From: Humulus lupulus | Lineage: Eukaryota; Streptophyta; Magnoliopsida; Rosales; Cannabaceae | Reading direction: 5' to 3' | Length of the DNA stretch: 64,000 nucleotides | Assembly: GCF_963169125.1 (NCBI RefSeq) | Contig: NC_084801.1 | Span: forward strand, 115,595,061 to 115,659,060 | In this document: one piece after another, positions 23,542 to 35,916 of the stretch | Layout of the letters: every line of letters begins with the position of its first letter | How positions within the stretch are numbered: position 1 is the first letter of the stretch | The notes under the pieces: model-generated | Told to the model about the DNA's origin: nothing | Seen by the model: the letters and a program-made list of their open reading frames with translations, nothing else | Databases searched by the model: none | Translations under genes and position numbers: made by a program

Positions 23542-26048
23542 TTCATCCTTTCCAGCGAAGAATTGTACAGAATATTTACTTAGCTCCCTGTATCCACCAA
23601 CACCCGCTTAACCATCATATTGGAGATTTGGACGTCCACGACCAGAGGGTCCGAATGAGGGAACCGGACATGCTGAGCGTCAAGCTCAGAGAAAGTTATC
23701 AGTTCTTCCTCTGTTCAAGCTTTCTTGGGAGTTCACTCCTCCACATTCAGAATTTTAATGTCCTGGTCGTGGCGTAAGGTTCGGGCGTTTCGCTCCCTTG
23801 CCTTCCCACTATCTCCTGCTAGGTGTGGGCCGCCACAGATGGTTAGCATTGTACCCGCCACAAGAGCTGGTTGTAAAGGGGGCGAGCATTGGTGTACAGG
23901 TGCCTGCTCATTGCCTCTGTGAGCCTCTCATTGAGAACCTCCAGTGGCTTGTACATATCTCCTCAGGTGTCCTTGTCTGATAAGGAACTCAATTTCATCT
24001 TTCAGCTGGTTGCACTCATTGGTGTCATGACCATAGTCATTGTGAAAATGACAAAACTTAGTTATATCTCTCTTAGAGATATCTTTCCTTATTGGTGCTG
24101 GTCACTTGTAAGGGACATTGGTGCTGGTCACCTGGTACACCTCCGCCCTGCTTTCGACTAGGGCTATGTAATTGGTGAATCTTGGCTCGTATCTATTACC
24201 CTTAGGGCGCTTATTCTCAGACGTCGATGGCTCGTTGTTTGCCCTTTTTCCACCATTTTTCCTATTGTTTTTTCCGTTGCCATTGGGTTTATCTGACCCA
24301 TTGGCGGCTTTGGCGAGATCTTCCTTTGGTCCCTTGTCTCCTGCAGGTGACTTCCCTTCATTAGCAATCACCTCTTCAAGATTGATGTACCAGTTTGCTC
24401 GATCCAGGAATTCTTGGGTACTCTTCACCCCATTCTTCCTTAAACTGTTCCAGAGGGGTGAGTGGCGCCGCACTCTAGCATTAAGTGACATCATTTTCCC
24501 CTCATCGCCAACCGTCTTAGCTCCAGCTGCCGCTCGCATAAAACGCTGGTCATATTCCTTTAAGGACTCTCCCTCCTTCTGGCGTATCTCGACTAGTTGG
24601 TTGGCTGTAGTTGGATGTACTCGACCAGCGTAGAATTGCTCGTAGAACTCCTTTACGAACATCTCCCATGAAACTATGCTAGCAGGAGGGAATTTGAAAA
24701 ACCACTCCTAAGCAGTATCAGATAAGGTGGCCAGAAAGATTCTACAGTGAGCATCATCCGACACCTTTTGGATGTCCATCTGTATCTCAAATTTATTCAC
24801 ATGAGATACTGGGTCCCCATATCCATCGAAGTTGGGCAATACTGGCATTTTAAATTTTCTTGGGGTTTCTGCCATCACTATTCTTTGTATGAATGGAGTG
24901 CCTCTTCTTTGATCATACTCGATTTGGGATGTTCGGCTTCCCACTACTTGCTGGACAGCCTGATTCAGCGCATCGATCTGGGTCTGTACAATGTCTGGTA
25001 TCGCTGGGGCTACTGGTACTAGAGGAGCATACTCATCATGCCTTTCTCGCCTATCGTTGCGCACATTCCTCAAGTCATCATCTCTACGCCTTTGCTCGCT
25101 AGCGCACAATCGATCAAAGACGTTAGGTTACCTAGGCTGCCCCCCAGCGTTCTGGCTCGCATGCCTATTTTCCCTTGGTGGGGGATTCTGTTCTCCACCC
25201 CTCTCTCCTTGTCTTCGACCAAAATTTCCTTTATCAGAATCAACTTCATTGTAGTCATGGCCATCCCTAAAATGCGACCGGATGTGTTACGACCTGCTGA
25301 TCACACTATCACCTCCTCTTGCTGGCATGTCCCGAGCGTCAAGGGGGGGCATGCGTTGGTCGGTGGGTCCACGGGAATTATTATATCGTGGGGGCCCCCT
25401 GACCACAGAGCCTGACTCAACTTATCTTCTGCTAGAAGAAGGACGCTGTCCCCTGTTCGGTGGATTCAGTTCCTCAGAAGTTTGGCGTCTAGGGCTTCAG
25501 GGAGGCTGTCCGGCCTTATTCTGCCTTTGATGCTGGGGATTATCTCGACCAGCACAGGAAGGTGGTTGCTGCTCAGGATTTTGAAATGGAATATCCTGTT
25601 GAGTAGCAGGAGGTTGCTCTGGCCTCTGAGGGCATGCCGACTGAGGTGGAGGGCTTGGGTTTGGGCCTTGTTGTGGTGTTACACTTGGTGGCTGATCTGG
25701 TTGAGAAGTTGGTGCAGGTTGTCCCCGATCTGACTGAATGGTTGCTTCTAGGGCAGCAGTGGCATCTCTCTGTCGGCGGTCCATGTCGGCCTGCCGCTCA
25801 CTCAACTCTTGACGTTGTCGATCAATTTCCCTTTGTTGCAACACCATCGTCTCATCCACATTTTCTTGATTAGCCCTCAGTTTGGCTAACTCCTCCTGCA
25901 ACACAACCAGTGTTGTCCTCAATGTCTCAGAATCCATTTCCTCCTCTTCAAATTCCAACTGTGGCTCATCTTCCGCCACATTTTGTGGAGTAGGCTGGGT
26001 TGATGTGGCACCAGAAGTTTGTCCCGTCTTCCTGGATGTTTTTGCCAT
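23542..26048 (-). pseudogene. TatD gag and start of protease region
   Basis: Minus strand. The start codon is at 26048 (MAKTSRKTGQTSG), 29 bases past the primer site. The first 180 residues are acidic and Gln/Pro-rich with a coiled-coil stretch. After a frame change come the gag core parts at 24708-25109 and 24102-24662 (EFYEQFYAGRVHP, LVEIRQKEGESLKEYDQRF, then a Lys/Asn-rich tail). The protease begins near 23640 with VLVDTG, the catalytic DTG at 23586-23594, followed at once by a stop where a Ser is expected. The reading continues past CopC at 13245. A further stop near 24705 (TAG before GAGTGG) fits a CAG to TAG change. Confidence 0.87.
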
Positions 26049-26076
26049 TTGATCTTATTGAAAGTCTTGAATTCAT

Positions 26077-26094
26077 CTCTCAATGAAAGCACCA
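26077..26094 (-). promoter_or_regulatory. TatD primer-binding site
   Basis: On the minus strand TGGTGCTTTCATTGAGAG starts three bases after the 5' LTR. TatE has the identical 18 bases at 39545-39562. The TGG start fits pairing with the CCA end of a tRNA; which tRNA I cannot say. Confidence 0.78.
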
Positions 26095-26097
26095 AAA

Positions 26098-26739
26098 TGT
26101 TGACCCTCGAATTGGTCAACGACACAAAATCAGATTAACGATGTAAAGTAAGATGAAAATGAGAAGAACTCCAGACGAAAAGATAAACGACACAAACAAT
26201 TTATAGTGGTTCGGCCCCAATCGAATGGTAACAACCTACATCCACTTAGTGTTCTTATTGATGTAGTATTCCAACAACAGTGATCAATGAACTAGGGTTC
26301 ACAAGTTTCACTAAATCTCAGATAAATACACTTGTGATGGATAACAACACTCTTTTTCTCTCTTAGAATCTCTCAGCTCAAGCGTTCTCAAGCCAAATGT
26401 TCGAAAAACAAAAAAGTATGTCCCCTCTCTTAAGCCCTTTGATTCTTATTTATAGACTCAAGGAGTTCTACATGGTCCAATGGGCCTTAATTACACTTAA
26501 TACATGCGTATCTAAATAATAATGGAAATTACAATAAATACATAATTACAAGATTGCATATTTGAATGAAATAAATGAGTATATGCGATCAAGCTGGTCG
26601 CCCATAATTATGATACTTGATAAGCCAATGATCTCCTGGTCGATGGCCGAGCAAGATATGCTCACTTAAAACTACCACATGCATCCCACATGTAGATCAA
26701 TCCTACCACGTCATCAGGTAGTCCGTTTTTGGGTAAACA
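26098..26739 (-). repeat. TatD 5' LTR (642 bp)
   Basis: On the minus strand it starts TGTTTACCCAAAAA and ends GAGGGTCAACA, with a TATA box (TATAAATAA) near 26450. It aligns along its length with 4768-5399. AGACT follows at 26740-26744. SoloD is a third copy of this family. Confidence 0.92.
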
Positions 26740-26777
26740 AGACTCATTTATGACTGTGTCAAAATTTGGGTGTAACA
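26740..26777 (-). repeat. TatB 5' LTR, first 33 bases, with the right AGACT duplication
   Basis: Joining this to 4767 downward on the minus strand gives an LTR start TGTTACACCCAAATTT, the same opening as the TatE LTR (TGTTACACCCAGATTT). TatD therefore lies inside the TatB LTR. Confidence 0.82.
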
Positions 26778-27700
26778 TATATTTAATTATTTATTTAAAT
26801 CATATTTAAAAAGAATAATTAAATAACTGATTAAACAAATTTATTTGAAATTGAAAAATCAAATCCCAGGGATCAAAATCCCTGAGTTAGGCGCCATACA
26901 TTGTGTTGTACAGTGTCTGTCGCCCAACCCTATTAGAGTTTCCCTAATTTTCTCATTTGTTTGTTTAATCAACTTTTAAGACAATATATTTATCCCAAAA
27001 TAAATATCACTTAATTCAAAATTAACTTTATCTTAAAATATTAGTTTTAAATTAAATAAATAAATATCATATTCTAAATAATTTATTATTCTCTCTCTTT
27101 ATATTAATCCAAACAAGATTAATATTAAGTTTAACCTATAGTTTTTTAAAATAAAAACTATATAGTTAAATAATTAATTCATTCACAACTAATCAATTAT
27201 CCATAATTATCACATAATTATTTCCTTGCCTTGGAAAATTAATTCCTTTGCAATTTAGTCATTCTTTCTACAAATATTTCTTTTGACATCCTTACCATTG
27301 ACTGTGTAGGACAGATGTGATCTAGGGACCATGGACATATAATATGAAGCTCCAATAAATCAGATTATTAATCAAACTCTTTAATATAATATTCTTATTT
27401 ATTAATTCAATGATTACTCCACTATGAATATGGAATTGCACTCTAAGTATTTATAGAATTATATTTACAGAGTTTTCTCTTGTAGTCCATTGATATAATC
27501 AATATATGTAGTTATGTCCTCCATTATTGGTTCATTAATTAGAGTTGGTCAAAATTACCGTTTTACCCTTCTAATTGCATCTTGATCCTTAAGTACCATT
27601 AATTCACTAACGAATAATTAATCTATAATCTAATTATAGATTTGAGCTCAATAATTATTCAGTTCCAGAATTAACCCTCTAACTGTTTATTTTGCTACTG
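26778..27700 (-). repeat. CopX: copia LTR fragment
   Basis: AT-rich, without coding signal. Read on the minus strand, 27290-27680 aligns with the CopF LTR (54070-54480) and more weakly with the CopC LTR; shared landmarks are the stretches around GGAGCTTCATATTA, GTGGAGTAATCATTGA and the run near CAGTTCC. The left end is cut at the TatB insertion and the right end joins the GypG LTR fragment, so both ends are truncated. Confidence 0.6.
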
Positions 27701-27703
27701 TTT

Positions 27704-27835
27704 ATTTTACTACTTTCACATTACTTACCTTCTAACTGTTTTATTTGTTCTTTGTTTCTTTACCTCCTTGTGGAATCGACCGCCCATCTATACTACAACT
27801 GTCGCTAAGTGGAAGTCACGTTTGGGCGTTAAACA
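27704..27835 (+). repeat. GypG 5' LTR, 3' end only
   Basis: 132 bases matching 36120-36245 (TTTTACTACTTTCACATTACTTAC through CACGTTTGGGCGTTAAACA) with about ten differences and a small indel near CTCCTT. Upstream the match stops abruptly at CopX. Confidence 0.82.
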
Positions 27836-27840
27836 AATTT

Positions 27841-27858
27841 TGGCGCTGTTACCGGGGA
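27841..27858 (+). promoter_or_regulatory. GypG primer-binding site, Athila/Tat type
   Basis: TGGCGCTGTTACCGGGGA follows the LTR end by five bases. The usual plant Athila-type site is TGGCGCCGTTGCCGGGGA, often ascribed to tRNA-Asp; two bases differ, both C to T or G to A. Confidence 0.83.
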
Positions 27859-27908
27859 GGTAATAGTAAGTAAAAGTTATCATTTAAAAAGGTTAAGAGG
27901 TAAGTAAT

Positions 27909-30209
27909 TGTAACGACCCCAAATTTGCTAATGAGGCTTAAGGGCCTTGATTAGTGTGCCGGGAGGGCATAATTGGGTTAAATGTGATTTGAATGATTTT
28001 ATTGATTTAAATGCATAATTATATGATTAATAATGCTTGAATGGCTATATTGATTTTAATGTAATATATATATGGTATTGTGAGAACCACATTATTATGT
28101 GGGTAGGTTTGCAGCGCACAACTTGAGGTGATCCTAGGGCCAGATAGCGGGAAAAGTCACAACGGGGCTTAGCAGTTGACTTTGGATAAGTTAGGGGTAT
28201 TTTAGGTATCAGGTAGTTATTTAGACTATCGGGTTATGAAAATAAATATATGAAGATATATTTGTGGTTAGGAAGTCTAGGCGGGAATACTGGAGAATTT
28301 TACCGTTTTTCCCTCGGGGACGATTCCGACACCCTGAGCCTCGGGATCGACTTAACGGGATAAGGGTAAACTGAATTAAAGGAAAACAGTAGAACAAAAA
28401 TAAGACCAACTCTTTTCTCAGCCCTTCTCTCTTTCTTCTCTCACAAGGAAAACACTGAAAATTTTAGAGGAATTTAGCTGGAATTCAGTGGATTGAAGGA
28501 GTGATTTAGAGGCTTAGCTCAAGAATCATCCAGGAAATTTAATCAGTACTAAGGTAAGCAATGAATTCCTTTCTTTTTGGTTAGAAATTCTAAGTTATGG
28601 ATGAGTAGTGAGATAGTTGTGATTTTGATGTTAAGGGCAGAATTAAGGTGGAAAATCTTGGGAATAGACTTGGATTTTCCTTAGAGAAGTGGTTCAGCAG
28701 AAGAGGTAAGCTCTAATTCATGATTTAGAGGTTTCAATCTGAGTTTGCATGGTTGGTTTTAGTGTTTGAAGTTCTTGAGTTTCAGAAATTGAAGTTGGGA
28801 TTTCCATGAGTTTTGGGTTGAGTTTTCAGTTGAACTATGTTGTCTAAATCATTTTAAAAGTGTTTGGATTAATTGGTTTTGAATTAGGAAGCTTTGGATG
28901 ACTTTGGGTAAGGTTTGGGTGTTGAAAATGGTGGAATTTCTGGGCACGAAGGGAAGGGTCACGGCTCTGTTCTAGAGCGCTGCGAACCTAGGATGCAAAG
29001 GAGCCAGGGAGGCTCAGCCAGGGGTAAGCGCCACGGTGCCCAAAGCAAGGGCCGCGGCGTGTGTCTTCTTCCAGGGATGCCTTAGGTTCTGCTTTGGGGC
29101 AGGTTCGCGGCTAGGCTTCAAGGGGCGCAGCCCTTAGGCGTGTACTTAAACATTTAGGGTTTTAAAGCACGGGAATCTAGCCTAGAGTGCTCGGGATCGA
29201 TTTTTCCACCGTGCTTAGTGGAATTTGGTTTCCCGGAAGTTAGTTTTGTATCCGGAAACCCTTATCTGAATATTAATGGAACCCTATATCTTGGTTGTGA
29301 CTAGGTGTTGAGGCCAGGGCTCGGGAACGGATCATGCTTGAGAAGTGTTGCTCGTAATCAGTAACCGCAAAGATCAAAGGTAAGAAAACTGCACCTGGTT
29401 GTATATCTGTAATGGGACTAAGGGTTCCCTAATGTGTATGCTTGAAAGGATGGTATTATGCCATGTAAACAAAACAGTGAACCAACGGCCTAAGAGTGCC
29501 AAGGGTTACACTAGCGCACAGGGCGCGACTTGGCCACTGGTAGCCGAGGACAGCTTAATATGCACTGAGCTCGGTTTAAGCGGCCCGGAGTCAGTGGGGT
29601 AAACAGAGGGTGCGGCCTAAGTTGTCGGCCCTAATTATTATGTGACCTCGTTATTATGTGATTTGACTGTTAGAATGATGAATTGCATTGTTGATTATGA
29701 ATATGCGTTAAGTGATTAATGTGAAATAACAATTGTTTGGTCATGCTTGATGAATTAACTATCTGTTGTTATTGGTTGTATTGCTTGTTATGTTTTCTTG
29801 ATGGGCCTTGGCTCACGGGTGCTACGTGGTGCAGGTAAAGGCAAGGGCAAACTTGATCAGCCCTGATTTGGAGAGCTCTGTGAGCAGAATGTACATGACC
29901 TGCTGCTCAGCCGCCACAGTTGAGGTATAGGCAGGGACGCAAGACCCATAAATGTTCATTTTGCCTTAGTATGGCGAGCAGTTGTTTGTATCTTGGGGAG
30001 TCTGTAATTCAACTTTTAAACTCTGTTTCTTTTGGGATCTCATGTATATAACTGTTTAATTATATAAAGTGAAACTTTTGAGACAAAAACCTTTTTAACC
30101 CTAGCTCATACATGTTTAGTGACACGTTTTTAAATTAATGACTTGATTAGCAAGTCTTGCACCTTTATAAGTACACAGTGTAGCGGTCTTGGCTATCCAG
30201 GGCGTTACA
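27909..30209 (+). repeat. SoloT1: solo Tekay-type LTR (2301 bp)
   Basis: Starts TGTAACGACCCC and ends CCAGGGCGTTACA, flanked by GTAAT at 27904-27908 and 30210-30214. Length and layout match the TekR 3' LTR (2303 bp): an initial GGGAGGGC region, a GC-rich block at about 28970-29110, GGTAAGAAAACTGCAC at 29379, and GGCTCACGGGTGCTACGTGGTGCAGGTAAAG near 29811. There is no internal region, so it is a recombined solo LTR. It sits 50 bases past the GypG primer site. Confidence 0.93.
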
Positions 30210-30463
30210 GTAATTCTTTCTTTATATTTTTTCTCTAAAACAGACAAAAAAATAATAATTGAAACTTGAAGAAAGACAAAAAATAATAATAATTGAAACT
30301 TGAACTATGCTCTGAGGTTGTGGTTTTATCTGATCTTCCTCATCAGAAAAGATTTCTTGAGATTATCATTCATCTTTTTTTTAGTCACTTATTTTATTTT
30401 AGTATTATTTTTTAATTTATGTTATATTATTGATTTGTTTTCATCTAATTTTTTTTAAAAAAC

Positions 30464-31300
30464 ATGAATGAGGAAGAAAAGAATAGTTTCGAGCTTTATT
30501 TTTCAATGTATTATTCTTCATTCGGAAACAATCATAATTCTAGTGTTACTAAGGGTACTAGCCGTTTTAAGGGTGCATACAAACTTAGTGTAAGAGAGTA
30601 TCGCGAACTTGAGGTCTTAGAAACTAAGTTTGATAGTAAAAATTACAAGGCTTCCAAGGTAGATTATGATTAACGTCATTGTGACCCTGAAAGAGTCGAC
30701 TATAAGAATCATAATTCTAGCTGGAACAACCTCGTAGATTTTAGTTGGAAGTCTGAGTACAACTACCATGCACCATCTGACATGAATTTTCAGCAAAATT
30801 TTCCTAACTTCCCCCATGAACCTCCATAAAGTGTCTGGACTGATAGGAATTCCTTAGATGACACTTTACACACATTTATGGAGGCACAGAGAGAGTTTAA
30901 TACACAATTTATGGAGGAACTTAGAGAACTTAAGGCTCAATTTTTGGAGTGGACTGACGTTGTTCTCTCACATAATTTAAGTCAATTCCCATCTAAAGAT
31001 GACACAATGCCACCATCCTATACTCCCACTTTTTATAAACCTACTGAGTATTATGACATTACCATTTGGAGTGAAACTCTTTCCCATGCTGAAATTATTT
31101 CAACCACTCCGAATGAAATTAAATGTTATCATATTGATGTGATAAACAAAGTCGTGGAGGAAATCATAAAAATTTTCTCAAAATCACATAAATTCCTCCA
31201 CGATTTTGAAACTAAACATTTTCTTTTTCCTGAAAATGTGGTTAACGCTTCTATTTTTGAGACGCATGATAAAAGAAAATTCATTTTTTATACTGGATAG
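30464..31300 (+). pseudogene. GypG ORF, 278 codons with two stops, gag-like
   Basis: One reading frame from ATG 30464 to TAG 31298, broken only by TAA at 30671-30673 and TAA at 30829-30831. The product is acidic and aromatic (FELYFSMYYSSF at the start, EAQREFNTQFMEELRELKAQF in a helical stretch), with no zinc knuckle or enzyme motif. The helical stretch recalls the part of plant gypsy gag after the capsid, but I cannot name a family. It is the only coding remnant of GypG. Confidence 0.5.
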
Positions 31301-31528
31301 TTCGCCAATATGCAGTTGGTAGACTTGCCTGAGAGCGATGCTTCTGTCTACCAAAGACTAATCAGGTTTTATCTTTCCTTTCTGTTTTGTGTGTTTACTT
31401 TTTGTTTTTTCTTTTTGTATGTTTGTTGTTTTGTTTTTTGCTTGGGTGGATGTCATTTTACAATTTTACTCTTGGCATGTGCATAACGTTAGACATTGAG
31501 GACAATGTCTCATTTAAGCTGGGGGTAG
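31301..31528 (+). other. GypG 3' untranslated region and polypurine tract
   Basis: Ends with GACATTGAGGACAATGTCTCATTT then AAGCTGGGGGTAG (31516-31528). The GAGGACAATGT motif followed by a G-rich tract is common just upstream of the 3' LTR in plant gypsy elements of the Athila/Tat group. Confidence 0.6.
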
Positions 31529-33057
31529 TGAGCATATTCATGCGTCGAAACTAATTTGATTACCATTTTGAAATTTTGAGTTAAATTTTTCCAAAATTTA
31601 TGACAGCAAAATTTTTGTGAGATATTTTTTGCTATTTTTACTATTAGGAAGTAATTTTGAGAGTTATTCTATGCACAACTAAACATTGAAAAAAATTTGC
31701 TAACACATTCAGTTGTGAAAAATCCTAAGTTTTAAAGATTATTATTTATTTTTGAGTTGTCTGAATGAGAGAACAACTTTTTGAACTTTTATTGATCAAT
31801 TGAGTTGGTAAAAAATTAATTTTTGGAATTTAAAATATGACATTTACTAGAGGGATAATTTTTGTTTAAAAGAGCCTTTGTTGTAATTTTCTCTTAATCT
31901 ATTGTATTTTTCTTTATTTTTATGTTGTCACTTGTCAAAAAAAATTATATATATATATATATAACATATACCATAAAAAAAAAGGAACAAGAGCAACATT
32001 TCTCATTTTCCATCTTTTGTAGTTTTGTTGAAATAAAAAAAAAATCAACATTACTACATTTGTTTTCAATTTGTGTTATCAAAAAAAAAAGTTGCTTATT
32101 AAATTTTGTATTATTTTTTATTTTGGCTCTTAGTGTTATTTTGTAAATCCCTAAATTTTTTGTCATTTGAGTTCCAATTAATTGATTAACCTATCTTTTG
32201 ATCAATGCTTGTTTAAATTGATTGTCCTAAAACGATAATATCCATTTTGAGCGTTCATTGATATATTTCCGACTCCAAGAGTGTCAACCTTTTCCTAAAA
32301 GTATTTTCAATACCTTTGTGAGGATTTGGAGTTGAGACTTTATTCCTTGGTGATTTTTTTAAACTGTTTGTGTTATGAATTATGAAAAGATTGATATTGT
32401 TTGGTGCACACACACACACACAAAACTCTTGATTACAACTTTGATAGTTTTAAATAGCATTTTCTAAGTTCTCACTAAACATTTTGTTAAGTAATTTTGC
32501 ATGATTTCTTTCATTATTTCAACTTGATAATAATTTCTATCCGCTTGAATTGCTAGGGACTAGCAATAAGCTAGTTGGAGGTTCTGATTAAGGGTCAAAA
32601 ATGCACATTTATTGATTTTAATTGTCAAAATAAATTAAGTTTTAATTAATATTTCATGGAATTAATGTGATATATTTTATAAATGAAAATATTTAATTTG
32701 TTTTTATTTTGTAGGAAAATGATACAATTTTAGTTGAATAAAATAAAGCAAAAAGAAAATGAAGTAAAAGTGGAAGAAAATGAAAAAAGATGGCATTTTG
32801 AAGAAGTCAGACCCAAATTGAAAAGCCCAATCAAATTCATGAAGATGTCATGTCACCAATCCATGCAATTTCTTCTCCACCAATAAGAGATGTCAATTAC
32901 AACTCATTCCAATAAATATTGACAATCCATGTGCTTCATTTTCAACCAATAGAAGTGTCTTCTTTTCAACAAAAAATAGTAATCCATGTGCTTCCCTCTC
33001 AACCAATAGTAGCTTGCCACATGTCATTTCCACCATAGTTTATTTGTATTCTACACC

Positions 33058-33065
33058 TATAAATA
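33058..33065 (+). promoter_or_regulatory. TATA box in the GypG 3' LTR
   Basis: CCTATAAATAGAATG followed by CACACATTTTTTACACACTTCTCTCCC, a normal plant core promoter layout. Consistent with the U3/R border of the LTR. Confidence 0.55.
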
Positions 33066-33562
33066 GAATGTAGTTTTCATTTGAAAAACACACATTTTTT
33101 ACACACTTCTCTCCCTACCATCTTTTCTCTTTATTTCCTCTTCTCCATTTTATCTCTAAGCCTAGTCTTCTCACATTTTTAATGGAAAATGTGAGAATGA
33201 CTTTTAACTTAGGCTAGAGTTTTCTTTTGGTGAGGATAGGGGTGAAGCTTTATATTTTGTAATATTTTTATTTTGAATTTATAAAAGTGTTTTAATGTTC
33301 AAATATTTGAGTTTTATTATTTCTATCATTATTTATGCAATTAATATTTATTATTAATTTTATATAGATTCAGTCAAGCTTTTTCTATGTAATTTTACTA
33401 AAATAATTTATATTAATTTTATTATTTTGTGAGTCGTCTTTTACTGCATTATCACCAAGATGCTATAGTGTTGCTTCTAGATTTCTCATAACAATAGTAT
33501 TAGAATTATATATTAGTTTGTTATTTTGTGAATAGTCTTTTACTGCATATTGTCAGTGTTAT

Positions 33563-35916
33563 CGTAACGCCCTACCTCCTTAGAGCCGTTACTAAGTGAG
33601 TTTTAAACGTGCGTTTAACTCACTAATCGAGGTTTTTAGGTCAAAAGTGTAATTAAATCATGAACAGTGAAATAAACTTTGAAAATAATTCCATTTACTA
33701 CAAATCGTTGAGTGTTTGACACTTAGGATCCCAAGATACTGTTTAGAAATATTTACAACATAAAATTTACAAGTTTGAGTCGACTAGACGACAAAATCTA
33801 AGTTTTAATACAACCGTCTCCCAAAACCACTGGCCGTGGCAGCCAGGCAGACCAAACATGTACACGCCGCTTCACGCTCTCCATACTCATGGTTGGCTGA
33901 CTTTCATCTTGCCCTTACTTGCACCACAGAGCACCCGTGAGCCGAAGCCCAGCAAGAAAACCCTCAAAAGTAAATAACACATGCACAACAAACACTTAGC
34001 ATATAATCAGGCCACCAATGGGCTAAACACATACGACCATGCCGTCTCAGGCGCTCTACCAGGCCCTGGGTTCGCGGTCCACACTGTGAGGATATCCCAG
34101 GTATCCTTTAGGGTCTCACCCTGGCAGCTCGCACTCCACGTGCTCAACGCTGCTCCCGGCCCCATGCCGTACTCGGCCTTGCACTCAACGTGCTAAATGT
34201 CGTTCCCGGCCCTTTGTCGTTCCCAGTCCCCTGCCGACCTCGGCCTGCGCTGTTCTCGGCTCTCGCCGAACGTTTATGTAATCGTATTCACATCATAACA
34301 AACATATAATGAATACTAACAAATTCATCAAAGGGCTACGCCCTACAATTCAAACATATTGGGCTCAGCCCTGCATACAAGCTCTGTGGGAACAGTGGTT
34401 TTCTTACCTGTATCCCGAGCTTCCCGATGCACCAAGGCCGCGAGCACGGTCCTCTAACTCGAGCCTCTCCAAGGACCTAGTCACAACACATATAAACACC
34501 ATTTAATGCTAACCAATCCAAAACCACTTCTCGGGACCAATCCCACACTCTCGGAATCCCCAAATTCCTAAAACAATACATCATAAACATCCCCCGAACC
34601 CCCGGAGTAAAAGCTCAAAATTGCAAAATTCCATGTCCTGAAAATAGCCTAGCGCCGTGGCGCTGCCCTAGAGGGTCGCGGCGCCCAGCAAGTCAGAGAG
34701 CATTTCCCCTTCCCAGAAACAGCCTAGCACCGCGGCACCCAAGAACAGGGCCGCGACGCTCCTTCGCGAAACCCAGATTTCTAGGTTTTTCCCTGCGTTT
34801 TCCCCGAGCTAAAACCATTCCAAATCATTCCAAGCAAGTACCTAAGTCCCAAAATCATTTCAAAACCCCAAATAAACCCTTTAACAACCTATAAGCATCA
34901 TAAACAACCCCAATCACACCCAAAATCCCATCTTGAGTTTCAAATTCCTAAAACTTAAACTATGGCTTCCAAGACTCAAACCAGAGCTTGAAAACTATAA
35001 ATCATGCCTCTAAAATCCTTAGCTTGAACTCCTCCCAAATCCAGCTCCAAGCCCCTTTCCTTTTGATTATCCTAACTGAATTTTCCAAGTAAAACCAGCC
35101 ATATTTCCTTTAGGTTCCCACTCTTATTCTTTGTAAATTCAAGCTTAATTTTAGCAAAAAAATAGAGTTCAAACTCTTACCTTTGATAAATCCTTGCTCA
35201 AATTCGAGTTTGATTGCCCCAAACTCCCTCAATTCTCTTCCTAGGTCTCCCAACCTCAATCTTCCTCTTCTTCCCTTTTCTTTTAGCTTTCTCCCCAAAT
35301 TTCAGCATAAACCCAATTGCCCAAATGAGAGTAACGTGAACGATTTTTCCCTTCAGCTCAAGCTTATCTCTTCTTAGCCAATGGACCATTTTACCCTTCC
35401 TTAATTATCCCTTCCTAACTAAACCTCAAGGGCTCTTTTGTCATTTCTTATCTATTACAATTCTACCATTCCTTTCAACCAAACTTGTTACTCTCAGTGG
35501 TTACTAGCAGTTACACAAGTTACCAAATTACCAGTTACCATTAACTCACAAGAACTCAATTTACAAAATCCCCAAAGTACCCCTAGGCTCCTCCCGAGCC
35601 GGGTAGTTAACCCCGTTGTGACCTTTAAATTAACTAGCTCTCTAGGACCGTCTCGGCACGTGCATCACATTAATATCACCACACTCACATGGTACAAACC
35701 ACATAGTACAATTATCACATTTATGCCCTCAACGGGCTAAAATTACTAATTTACCCCTATCATGCAAACGGGGCTCACATGCACATTTATACCACCTAAA
35801 CATGCATTCGAATCACATATTCATTTAAATTCACATATTATCATATTAATTCACTTATTGCCCTCCAGGCACGCTAATCAAGGTCATAAACCTTATTAGC
35901 AAATTGGGGTGTTACA
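33563..35916 (-). repeat. SoloT2: solo Tekay-type LTR (2354 bp), minus strand
   Basis: On the minus strand it starts TGTAACACCCCAATTTGC and ends AGGGCGTTACG (final CA mutated to CG), flanked by GTTAT at 33558-33562 and 35917-35921. It carries the same landmarks as SoloT1 in reverse: TGAGCCGAAGCCCAGCAAG near 33940, CTTACCTG near 34407, and a GC-rich pair of blocks at about 34640-34770. No internal region remains. Confidence 0.93.

Larger units (their letters stand above)
4768..26739 (-). mobile_element. TatD: Tat-like Ty3/gypsy element, minus strand, split by CopC
   Basis: Full-length but defective element. Going 5' to 3' on the minus strand it has the 5' LTR (26098-26739), a primer-binding site (26077-26094), gag and protease (23542-26048), pol (about 9540-13245), a spacer, an oppositely oriented spliced gene (about 5640-8863) and the 3' LTR (4768 to about 5405). 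AGACT flanks both ends. Without the nested CopC (13246-23536) and its duplication it is about 11.7 kb, close to the 12.8 kb of TatE. By eye the two LTRs differ at about 35 of 630 aligned positions (5.5%), so it is clearly older than CopC (about 2.3%) and TatE (about 1.1%). It sits inside the 5' LTR of TatB. Confidence 0.9.

Noticed and set aside
28221..28409. Small frames within SoloT1
   Set aside because: Solo LTR sequence; the frames are not kept in SoloT2 or the TekR LTR.
31945..32166. Frames around the TA run in the GypG LTR
   Set aside because: Translation of AT-rich repeats; no coding character.
32400..32425. CA microsatellite
   Set aside because: Short simple repeat, ordinary for plant intergenic DNA.
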